This document shows, piece after piece, positions 18,556 to 25,372 of a stretch of 47,436 nt of DNA. This DNA comes from an uncultured Alphaproteobacteria bacterium (GTDB taxonomy: Bacteria; Pseudomonadota; Alphaproteobacteria; HIMB59; GCA-002718135): the NCBI GenBank assembly GCA_902569865.1, contig CACFVT010000006.1, forward strand, positions 1 to 47,436. Direction: 5' to 3'. Every line of letters begins with the position of its first letter. Position 1 is the first letter of the stretch. The notes under the pieces were generated by a model. That model ran no database searches, had not been told where the DNA came from, and was given only the letters and a program-made list of their open reading frames with translations. The position numbers were made by a program, and so were the translations under genes.

Positions 18556-19421
18556 ATATAGATATTTTATTTGGTGTTATTCAAATTATTTTAATTGCTA
18601 CGACCCCTTTAGTATTTGCAGCAATAGGGGAGTTAGTAACAGAAAAAACTGGAGTTTTAAATCTTGGCGTTGAAGGGATGATGTTAGTCGGAGCTGTATC
18701 TGCCTTTGTAACCCTTGTTATTACTGGTAGTTATATTTTAGCTTTTTTAGTCTCTATTTTATCGGGAATACTTATGTCAGGACTGTTTGCATATCTTGTT
18801 TTAATTTTAATGTCCAATCAAGTAGCAACAGGATTAGCTCTTACAATTTTTGGCATAGGTTTAAGCTCAATGATTGGTAAAAAATATATAGGAACACCTA
18901 TCACAGGACTGAATCCATATTTTTTTGTTATTCTATCATTTATTATAGTTTTCTTTGTAAGTTATTTTTTTTACAAAACTAAATTAGGTTTGATTTTTAG
19001 AGCTGTAGGAGAGTCACATGATTCATCTCATGCACTTGGATATAGCGTTATCAAAATTAGATTACTCGGCATTTTGTTTGGTGGAAGCATGTGTGCCTTG
19101 GCTGGTTCTTATATGTCCATATGTTATGCTCCAATGTGGCAGGAAAATATGACTGCAGGAAGAGGTTGGATTGCTCTTGCTTTGGTTGTATTTGCAACTT
19201 GGAAACCTGGAAGAATTTTGATTGGAGCCTATATTTTTGGCGGTGTTTCAATTTTGCAAATGAATCTTCAAGCTTGGGGTTTAAACTTTCCAGGCCAGTT
19301 CTTCAATATGGCTCCATATTTAGCTACTATGATAGTTTTAATTATAATTTCTAGTAATCGTATAAGAATAAAATTAAGTGCCCCAGCGTCTCTTACAATA
19401 CCTTTTTTCAAGGGTAGGTAG
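18552..19421 (+). CDS. ABC importer permease 2 (BMP/nucleoside type)
   Basis: The second permease, 289 residues with about eight to nine helices. The segment LVTEKTGVLNLGVEGMMLVGAV near residues 27-48 is the family signature, followed by SNQVATGLALTIFGIGLSSM and GLIFRAVGESHDSSHALGY. It starts four bases inside the end of permease 1. After it comes a 96-bp gap before the binding protein gene. Confidence 0.9.
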   Translation: MNIDILFGVIQIILIATTPLVFAAIGELVTEKTGVLNLGVEGMMLVGAVSAFVTLVITGSYILAFLVSILSGILMSGLFAYLVLILMSNQVATGLALTIFGIGLSSMIGKKYIGTPITGLNPYFFVILSFIIVFFVSYFFYKTKLGLIFRAVGESHDSSHALGYSVIKIRLLGILFGGSMCALAGSYMSICYAPMWQENMTAGRGWIALALVVFATWKPGRILIGAYIFGGVSILQMNLQAWGLNFPGQFFNMAPYLATMIVLIIISSNRIRIKLSAPASLTIPFFKGR

Positions 19422-19517
19422 ATATCCACTTTTTTTTTAATATTTGTATTAAGAATCGTTGAGTGACCTTTAAGAAAGATATTGAATAAACAATTATTTT
19501 TAGCAGGTGAGGTTAAA

Positions 19518-20585
19518 ATGATTAGACTAATAACATTAATTATTTCTATTTTAGGTGTTTCTATTGGATCAGCCAATGCAGACCCTAAAAAAATTGGCTT
19601 TATTTACATAGGCCCTCCAGGTGATCATGGCTGGACATACATGCATGATGTAGGAAGACAATACATGGAAAGTCAGCTTGGTGATGCTGTTACTTCTACA
19701 TATATTGAAAATGTTCCAGAAAATGCTGATGCTGTAAGAGCAATTCGTAAATTAGCTGCTTCTGGTCATGACTTAATTTTTACAACTTCTTTTAACTATA
19801 TGGACCAAACTTTAGAGGTTGCAAATGAATTCCCTGATGTAAAATTTGAACATGCAACTGGATATAAAAGGGCTCCCAATGTTTCTACTTATTCAGCTAG
19901 ATTTTATGAAGGAAGAACGATTTCTGGCCATATTGCTGGACATTTAACTAAGACAAACACTATTGGTTATATTGCATCATTTCCAATTCCTGAAGTTGTC
20001 AGAGGAATAAATGCTTTTTACCTGGCAGCTTCTAAAGTTAACCCAGATATTAAAATTAAAATTATTTGGGCATTCACTTGGTATGATCCAGGTAAAGAAG
20101 CAGATGCTGCAAATACTTTAATTAATCAAGGCGCAGATATTTTAGTACAACACACAGATACATATGCACCTTGTCAAGCTGCTGAAAAGGCAGGTGTTCT
20201 TGCTTTTGGTCAAGCTTCAAACCAAGAAGAATTTTGTCCTAACGCGCATTTAACTGCAATTGAAGACATCTGGGGACCATACTATGCACAAAGAGCAAAA
20301 GCTGTAGTTGATGGAACTTGGGCTGAGAAAGATACTTGGGATGGAATGGCTGAAGGAATGGTTGTTATGTCTCCATATAATTCTAAGCTTATGCCAACTG
20401 ATTTGATTCAAGAGGCTGTAGCTATGGAAGTTGCAATTAAAGATGGAACACTACATCCTTTTACTGGACCAATTTATGATCAATCAGGTGAATTAAGAGT
20501 AGCTGAGGGAGAAGTTGCTGATGATTTTATGATGGCAACAATGGATTGGTATGTTCAAGGTATTGACGGCGAACTTCCGCAATAA
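19518..20585 (+). CDS. BMP-family periplasmic substrate-binding protein
   Basis: The periplasmic receptor of the importer. I chose the ATG at 19518, which has a good ribosome binding site (GGTGAGG six bases upstream) and gives a signal peptide (RLITLIISILGVSIGSANA, cleaved before DPKKIGF). A TTG at 19482 would spoil the signal peptide. The mature part follows the BMP/PnrA fold: IGFIYIGPPGDHGWTYMHD, GHDLIFTTSFNYMD, TYSARFYEGRTISGHIAG, then NQGADILVQHTDT. BMP receptors bind nucleosides or purines. Those lacking a lipobox, as here, are free periplasmic proteins. It is more GC-rich than its neighbours, consistent with high expression. Confidence 0.92.
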   Translation: MIRLITLIISILGVSIGSANADPKKIGFIYIGPPGDHGWTYMHDVGRQYMESQLGDAVTSTYIENVPENADAVRAIRKLAASGHDLIFTTSFNYMDQTLEVANEFPDVKFEHATGYKRAPNVSTYSARFYEGRTISGHIAGHLTKTNTIGYIASFPIPEVVRGINAFYLAASKVNPDIKIKIIWAFTWYDPGKEADAANTLINQGADILVQHTDTYAPCQAAEKAGVLAFGQASNQEEFCPNAHLTAIEDIWGPYYAQRAKAVVDGTWAEKDTWDGMAEGMVVMSPYNSKLMPTDLIQEAVAMEVAIKDGTLHPFTGPIYDQSGELRVAEGEVADDFMMATMDWYVQGIDGELPQ

Positions 20586-20602
20586 TAATATATAATATAT
20601 AC

Positions 20603-20633
20603 AACCTCTCTTTAAAATTTATAAAGAGAGGTT
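20603..20633 (+). terminator. 12-bp hairpin after the binding protein gene
   Basis: A perfect 12-bp stem (20603-20614 with 20622-20633) encloses a seven-base loop. It begins 18 bases after the binding protein stop and ends 21 bases before the phosphoribosyltransferase start. The following sequence (ATTTCAT) is a poor U-tract, so it may stabilise the upstream mRNA or terminate only partly. Confidence 0.65.
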
Positions 20634-20654
20634 ATTTCATACAAAAGGAATTCA

Positions 20655-21158
20655 ATGGCGGATATACATATTTCATGGGAAGAATATAACAAAAAAATAG
20701 AGCAACTTGCTACCCAGGTTCACAAAGATGGATGGGATTTTAATCAAGTTGTATGTATTGCAAAAGGGGGAATGAGAGTAGGAGACATAATGGCAAGAAT
20801 ATTTGATGTCCCCCTCGCAGTTCTTTCTGTAGAATCATACAGAGGAGATGGTGTTAAAAATAAAAGAGGATCGATAACCTTTTCAAGAGATTTAGCTAAA
20901 ACCAGCCCAAATATTGGTTCTAAAGTATTAATAGTTGATGATTTGGCTGATTCAGGAATTACTTTAAAGAAGAGTATTGATTGGATGGAGCATTTCTATG
21001 GTTTTTATCTTGATGAACCGATCATAACTGGTGTGCTTTTTTATAAATCAGTATCAAGTTTTAAACCTAATTATTATATAGATTATCTAGAAGATTCTCC
21101 TTGGATTCATATGCCATATGAAAAATATGAAAGTATGAAACCTGAAGATATTATCTAA
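20655..21158 (+). CDS. purine-type phosphoribosyltransferase
   Basis: A 167-residue type I PRTase with the PRPP-binding loop VLIVDDLADSGITL at about residues 95-108 and an N-terminal VCIAKGGMRVGDIMA segment like that of xanthine/guanine PRTases (Gpt). It probably turns xanthine, guanine or hypoxanthine plus PRPP into the nucleotide. A clear AAGGA site precedes the ATG. It lies right after the importer, so imported base could be salvaged here or degraded by the neighbouring operon. The exact base is not readable from sequence. Confidence 0.8.
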   Translation: MADIHISWEEYNKKIEQLATQVHKDGWDFNQVVCIAKGGMRVGDIMARIFDVPLAVLSVESYRGDGVKNKRGSITFSRDLAKTSPNIGSKVLIVDDLADSGITLKKSIDWMEHFYGFYLDEPIITGVLFYKSVSSFKPNYYIDYLEDSPWIHMPYEKYESMKPEDII

Positions 21159-21820
21159 ATAATTGTTACTATTTTGTTAAATGCTTTTTTCTTTTCTGCA
21201 AATACAGGTATCTGACAATTATCTTTAGGTTTACCAACTACTAACAAAACAAAAGCTTTTTCATTATTAGGTCTTCTAAGTATTTGATTTAAAAAATTCA
21301 TTGGGCTTGGTGTATGTGTTAACATTGATAATCCAGCAAAATGTAAGCAAGAAATTAATATACCAGTAGCAATTCCTACCGATTCTTTAACATAATAGTT
21401 TTTAACTTTCTTTTTGTTTTTTAAAGAATATTTTTTTTCAAAAATTGCTATTAAGTATGGAGCATCTTCAAGAAATAATTTGTTTTTATCAGTCCCCAGT
21501 GGTTTTAGTGCTTCCAACCATTCTTTTGGTGCTTTATTATTATAAAAATCTGCTTCTTCAATTTCAGCTGCAATTCTTATTTTTTTCTTTATTGATTTAT
21601 TTTTAATGATTACAAAATGCCACGGTTGAAGATTTGCACCATTAGGAGCAGTACCGGCTGCTAATACTGCATTTTTTATAATATTAAAATTTATATTTTC
21701 TTTTTTAAAATCACGGACACTTCTTCTTTTTTTTATCAAATTGTAGAAATTTTTTGAATTTAATTTCATTTCTTCGATTGTTTGATTTGAATAATTTAAT
21801 TTTTTAGTTATGAAATCCAT
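21155..21820 (-). CDS. iodotyrosine-deiodinase-like nitroreductase-fold flavoprotein
   Basis: An FMN enzyme of the nitroreductase superfamily. The family start RRSVRDF, the AAGTAPNGANLQPWHFV segment and the C-terminal VGKPKD match iodotyrosine deiodinase (IYD) more than ordinary nitroreductases. The lid region from EEADFYNNKAP to LFLEDAP aligns gap-free over 34 residues with human IYD as I recall it, keeping all three substrate-zwitterion residues (Glu, Tyr four residues later, Lys 21 further). That suggests reductive dehalogenation of halotyrosines. I chose the ATG at 21820, giving 221 residues; the longer frame to 21934 looks like unconserved extension. It overlaps the phosphoribosyltransferase end by four bases. 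Confidence 0.75.
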   Translation of the reverse strand: MDFITKKLNYSNQTIEEMKLNSKNFYNLIKKRRSVRDFKKENINFNIIKNAVLAAGTAPNGANLQPWHFVIIKNKSIKKKIRIAAEIEEADFYNNKAPKEWLEALKPLGTDKNKLFLEDAPYLIAIFEKKYSLKNKKKVKNYYVKESVGIATGILISCLHFAGLSMLTHTPSPMNFLNQILRRPNNEKAFVLLVVGKPKDNCQIPVFAEKKKAFNKIVTII

Positions 21821-22010
21821 AATAATGCATTGGTTTATAATTATTTTAGGTACATTTATACTTTCTATTTCCCTTAGTAACCCTTTATATAAATTACTAA
21901 TTGAAAAAAGATTAAAATTAAAAACTTTTCTCAAAATTATTTTAAGAATATTATTGTTTATTTTGGGTTTAACTGCAATTTTTATAGGTTTGTTTTTGGA
22001 GAGTCTTTAG
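21810..22010 (+). CDS. small two-helix membrane protein
   Basis: A 66-residue frame with two hydrophobic helices (WFIIILGTFILSISL and LRILLFILGLTAIFIGLFL) joined by a basic loop. An inner ATG at 21825 would start at MHWF and avoid the 11-base overlap with the divergent flavoprotein gene. It ends directly against the convergent rhodanese stop. I recognise no family. The helix-basic loop-helix pattern and the snug fit between neighbours favour a real gene. Confidence 0.55.
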   Translation: MKSIIMHWFIIILGTFILSISLSNPLYKLLIEKRLKLKTFLKIILRILLFILGLTAIFIGLFLESL

Positions 22011-22343
22011 CTAATATCTTCTTATATTTCTATCAATTAGAGCTGCCCATGCGTCAATCCCACCTAAAACATTAACACAATTCATGTACCCTTTAGATTT
22101 AAGCCACTTACATACTGCCTGACTTCTTGTACCCGTATGACACATTACAAATATATTCTTTTCACTATCAAGTTCAGTGTATCTATTAGCAATTTGAGAT
22201 AATTTGATGTGAATTGTACCTTTTATATGGGCGTGCTCTCTTTCTGTATCTTCTCTTACATCCAATATCTGTATCTTTTTATTTTCTTCTCTCAATTCAT
22301 TCAGCTTATTGACGGTAATTTCGGTACTTTTATATAAATCCAT
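22011..22343 (-). CDS. single-domain rhodanese
   Basis: A 110-residue cytosolic rhodanese-like protein, likely a sulfur carrier or transferase. It has the fold's ILDVREDTEREHAHIKGTIHI start and the active-site loop MCHTGTRSQAV, with the catalytic Cys at about residue 70, then the GYMNCVNVLGGIDAW end. The active-site Cys is present, so it is not a degenerate regulatory rhodanese. The physiological acceptor is unknown. It converges on the small membrane gene with no gap. Confidence 0.9.
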   Translation of the reverse strand: MDLYKSTEITVNKLNELREENKKIQILDVREDTEREHAHIKGTIHIKLSQIANRYTELDSEKNIFVMCHTGTRSQAVCKWLKSKGYMNCVNVLGGIDAWAALIDRNIRRY

Positions 22344-22408
22344 TACAGTTATAATATATATTTACTGCTTAAATTTCTAGTATTTTTATTTATTAATCAA
22401 AATATAAT

Positions 22409-22436
22409 TTGTTTAATCAATAAAAATAAGTATAAA
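22409..22436 (+). promoter_or_regulatory. candidate sigma-70-type promoter
   Basis: TTGTTT at 22409-22414 and TATAAA at 22431-22436 are spaced 16 bases apart and sit 25 bases before the ATG of the 99-residue gene. An AAGGAAA ribosome binding site lies in between. This is one of the better promoter matches in the window, though the AT-rich background weakens it. Confidence 0.4.
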
Positions 22437-22460
22437 CATTTTTTTCAAGGAAATTTAAAT

Positions 22461-22760
22461 ATGTCAAAAAAAATTACTTTTTCTGCTTTTGGTAGAGATT
22501 CTTATTATCATAGAGAATGGTTTAAAAAAAATGGTTTCAAGTTTGATAGAAGTGCAAGAAAGTGGGTTGTAGAAAATTTACCAATTGAGTATGCAGAAGA
22601 TTTTGCTAGTTATTGCAGAAAATATGGCCTTACTTTTGAGAGATCTGACAGAGTAATAACTGCATTTGATTATGCTGATTATTTATGGGATGGTCAAAGA
22701 GATGATTATATGAAACCAATAGATTCTGTAGAAATTCCATCTCCAAAAAATAAGATCTAG
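22461..22760 (+). CDS. 99-residue protein with a DUF5710-like W-F-D-K-W motif
   Basis: I do not recognise a characterised family. The start FGRDSYYHREWFKKNGFKFDRSARKWVV resembles the DUF5710-type pattern (a residue run leading to G-x-x-(F/W)-D-x-x-x-(K/R)-x-W) found in phage and plasmid DNA-metabolism proteins; this stretch spans residues 10-37. The rest is acidic and Tyr-rich (DYADYLWDGQRDDY) and has no signal peptide or helix. It has its own good promoter and ribosome binding site. It seems a genuine, well expressed cytosolic protein of unknown function. Confidence 0.7.
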   Translation: MSKKITFSAFGRDSYYHREWFKKNGFKFDRSARKWVVENLPIEYAEDFASYCRKYGLTFERSDRVITAFDYADYLWDGQRDDYMKPIDSVEIPSPKNKI

Positions 22761-22763
22761 TCT

Positions 22764-23657
22764 CTGCTTAAATTTAAGTCTGTAAATAATATTTTATTGC
22801 TTTTAATTTTATCTGCAATTTGGGGATCAGCCTTTATTGCGATTAAAGTAAGTCTTGAATATTTTGCACCAGTAAGTGTTGCCTCTTATAGACTTATAAT
22901 AGCATCTATTTTTCTATTAATTCTTTATATAATTGGTCAATATAAAACATTACTTTCAAAAAAAGATTTACTGATGTTAATATTTGTAGGAGTTGTAGGT
23001 AATTTTCTACCATTTTATCTCATTAGTTGGTCTGAACAATTTATTCAATCATCAACTGCAGGAATACTAATGGGTGTAGGACCAATATTAACTTTAGTAT
23101 TATCACATTTCTTAACTAAAGATGATAAGATTAACTCTGTTAAATTAATATCAATTATTATTGGTTTTATTGGAGTTTTATTTATTTTCGAAATTGATTC
23201 TTTATTTAGCTTTCAGTCATTAAATTCACTTCAATTGATCTCAAAATTTTTAATTATCATAGCAGCTTTGGGTTATATGATTTCAAATATTGTAGCTTAC
23301 AATACTCTTAAGCATATAGATTCCTTTTCAATAACTTTTTTTGCAACACTTTTTGGAGCCCTAATATCAATTCCATTTTTAATTTTCAGTGAATTCAATC
23401 AACCTTCTTATTTTAATGTTAAATCTATTCTGCCAATTTTATATTTAGGTATTTTCCCTACTGCTCTTGCTTTTCAACTTAGATATCATATAACAAAAAC
23501 ATCTGGCCCAGTTTTTTTATCATATGTAGCATATTTAATACCTATCTTTGCTCTAATATGGGGATTTATATTATTATCAGAAAAAATTTACTTTTCTTCA
23601 ATAGTTGGAATTACTCTAATACTAATAGGGGTATTTATAGGTCGTAAAAATCAATGA
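22764..23657 (+). CDS. EamA/DMT-superfamily transporter, non-ATG start
   Basis: An inner-membrane protein with ten helices in two EamA repeats; the first opens with ILSAIWGSAFIAIKVSLEYF and the family's WSEQFIQSSTAG motif follows. No ATG is available in frame before the first helix. The candidates are CTG at 22764, giving the expected short basic lead (LKFKSVNN), or TTG at 22797 directly before the helix. I favour the former because the lead looks like other EamA N-termini. It begins three bases after the preceding stop codon, so it may depend on coupling. The substrate is unknown. Confidence 0.8.
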   Translation: MLKFKSVNNILLLLILSAIWGSAFIAIKVSLEYFAPVSVASYRLIIASIFLLILYIIGQYKTLLSKKDLLMLIFVGVVGNFLPFYLISWSEQFIQSSTAGILMGVGPILTLVLSHFLTKDDKINSVKLISIIIGFIGVLFIFEIDSLFSFQSLNSLQLISKFLIIIAALGYMISNIVAYNTLKHIDSFSITFFATLFGALISIPFLIFSEFNQPSYFNVKSILPILYLGIFPTALAFQLRYHITKTSGPVFLSYVAYLIPIFALIWGFILLSEKIYFSSIVGITLILIGVFIGRKNQ

Positions 23658-23737
23658 GAAAAATAACTGTAGAAAGCATAAGCAACCATTAATAAGCCTA
23701 TAATAACAGTTACATTGCCAGCATTAAAAAATTTCAT
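23651..23737 (-). CDS. 28-residue single-helix membrane peptide
   Basis: On the minus strand, an ATG at 23737 opens a 28-codon frame (MKFFNAGNVTVIIGLLMVAY, then AFYSYFSH) ending in TGA at 23651-23653. An AGGA lies about ten bases upstream. It consists of one hydrophobic helix and fills the space between the EamA gene, whose stop it overlaps, and trpB. There is no homologue I can name. The coherent helix and ribosome binding site make it plausible, but chance ORFs of this size are frequent. Confidence 0.4.
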   Translation of the reverse strand: MKFFNAGNVTVIIGLLMVAYAFYSYFSH

Positions 23738-23807
23738 ATTATTATTCGTCCTATTTATATTTTAATTATTAACTTTTCTATTGATTTTTTATTAATCTTT
23801 CTTCAAA

Positions 23808-25184
23808 ATGAGAACTATTATGACAGACTCTATAAAATATATACTTGAAGAATCAAAAGCACCTAAAACTTGGTATAATATTAATGCAGATTTACCAAGT
23901 CCACCGCCACCACCTTTACATCCAGGTACAAAACAACCAGCTGGTCCAGATGACTTTGCTCCGTTATTTCCTATGGGTTTAATCATGCAAGAAGTTTCAA
24001 CAGAGCGTGAAATTGAGATACCAGAGCCTGTAAGAGAAATTTATAAGCAATGGAGGCCATCTCCTTTATATAGAGCTCGAAGGTTAGAAAAGTATCTAGA
24101 TACACCTGCAAAAATTTATTACAAGTATGAAGGAGTAAGTCCAACAGGTAGTCACAAACCAAATACTGCTGTTCCTCAAGCCTTTTTTAACAAAGAAGAG
24201 GGTGTAAAAAAAATATTTACAGAAACTGGTGCAGGCCAATGGGGAAGTTCATTAGCCTTTGCAGGTCAAATGTTTGGAATAGATATTGAAGTTTTTATGG
24301 TTAAGGTTAGTTTTGATCAAAAACCATATAGAAAATTAATGATGCAGTCATTTGGAGGAACTTGTCATCCCAGCCCATCAGAAAAAACAGATTTTGGAAA
24401 AAAACTTTTATCAGAAGATTCAAATAATCCAGGTAGTTTAGGTATAGCAATATCAGAAGCTATTGAAGCTGTAGTTAAAAGTGAAGGTAAAGCAAAATAT
24501 GCTCTTGGAAGTGTATTAGGTCATGTACTAATGCACCAAACTATTAATGGTAATGAAGCCATTCTTCAAATGGAGCATGCTGGTGATTACCCAGATATTA
24601 TCGTTGGATGTACTGGAGGTGGTAGTAATTTAGCTGGATTAATGTTTCCTTTTCTAGGACAGCAATTACGTGGAGGTCAAAAAATTGATATAATTGGTTG
24701 TGAGCCCCTTTCATGCCCATCTTTTACAAAAGGAAAATATGCCTATGATCATGGTGATATGGCAAGAATGACACCATTAATTAAAATGCATACTTTAGGT
24801 TCTGATTTCTTACCTCCTGCTAACCACTCTGGAGGATTAAGGTACCATGGCATGTCCTATCATCTTAGTCATTTGTATGATCTAGGATTAATGAGAGCTA
24901 AAGCTTATGGCCAAAAAGATTGTTTTGAGGCTGGAGTAATATTTGGAAAACAAGAGGGAATCATTCCTGCTCCTGAGGGTAATCATGCCGTTAAAGGTGC
25001 AATAGATGCAGCTCTCGAATGTAAAGAAAAAGGTGAGTCAAAAACAATCTTATTTAATTTATGTGGTCATGGTCATTTTGATATGACTGCATATGACGAT
25101 TATTTTAGTGGAAAATTAGCTGATGACTTTTACGATGAAGCCTCAGCAAATCAATCACTATCTCAGTTGCCTGAAATTGCATAA
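23808..25184 (+). CDS. trpB: tryptophan synthase beta-like PLP enzyme, TrpB2 type
   Basis: A 458-residue TrpB2. The N-terminal insert with DLPSPPPPPLHPGT and the PSPLYRARRLEKYLDTPAKIYYKYEG segment separate TrpB2 from ordinary TrpB (about 400 residues). The PLP lysine is in GSHKPNTA (about residue 121), and the phosphate-binding loop is CTGGGSN. TrpB2 condenses indole with L-serine to tryptophan and usually works without TrpA; no trpA is here. It lies directly upstream of the glycine-riboswitch/serine-synthesis operon, whose product is its co-substrate. It starts at 23808 or at the inner ATG at 23820. Confidence 0.9.
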   Translation: MRTIMTDSIKYILEESKAPKTWYNINADLPSPPPPPLHPGTKQPAGPDDFAPLFPMGLIMQEVSTEREIEIPEPVREIYKQWRPSPLYRARRLEKYLDTPAKIYYKYEGVSPTGSHKPNTAVPQAFFNKEEGVKKIFTETGAGQWGSSLAFAGQMFGIDIEVFMVKVSFDQKPYRKLMMQSFGGTCHPSPSEKTDFGKKLLSEDSNNPGSLGIAISEAIEAVVKSEGKAKYALGSVLGHVLMHQTINGNEAILQMEHAGDYPDIIVGCTGGGSNLAGLMFPFLGQQLRGGQKIDIIGCEPLSCPSFTKGKYAYDHGDMARMTPLIKMHTLGSDFLPPANHSGGLRYHGMSYHLSHLYDLGLMRAKAYGQKDCFEAGVIFGKQEGIIPAPEGNHAVKGAIDAALECKEKGESKTILFNLCGHGHFDMTAYDDYFSGKLADDFYDEASANQSLSQLPEIA

Positions 25185-25244
25185 ATTGTTTTAATATTAG
25201 AAATTTTAGTTTTTTTTTAATATAAAATCAAATATTGAATAAAA

Positions 25245-25320
25245 TATAAAGGGAGAGATTAAATTATTTAACGCCGAAGGAGCAACGTCCCGGAAACTCT
25301 CAGGCAAAAGGACCTTTATA
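25245..25320 (+). ncRNA. glycine riboswitch, single aptamer
   Basis: The conserved glycine-aptamer blocks are all present in order: GGGAGAG (25251-25257), GCCGAAGGAGCAA (25273-25285) and ACTCTCAGGCAAAAGGAC (25296-25313). The closing stem P1 is a perfect 8-bp pairing of 25245-25252 with 25313-25320. No second aptamer follows. Instead a hairpin-capable stretch (about 25328-25353, TCTG...GATC / GATC...CAGA) lies between the aptamer and the ATG at 25373, which could serve as a ghost partner or expression platform. No U-tract is seen, so translational control is the better guess. Confidence 0.93.
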
Positions 25321-25372
25321 ATTAATATCTGAAGATCAATCTAGATCAACAGAAGGGTATGAAAGATCGTGA

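Noticed and set aside
19482-19517. Earlier TTG start for the BMP receptor
   Set aside because: It adds a charged stretch that breaks the signal peptide; the ATG at 19518 has a proper ribosome binding site.
21821-21934. N-terminal extension of the deiodinase-like gene
   Set aside because: The extra 38 residues are not conserved in character and run through the divergent small membrane gene.
25321-25372. Possible second glycine aptamer after the first
   Set aside because: The conserved blocks (GCCGAAGG, CTCTCAGGCAAAAGG) do not recur; only a short hairpin-capable stretch is present.
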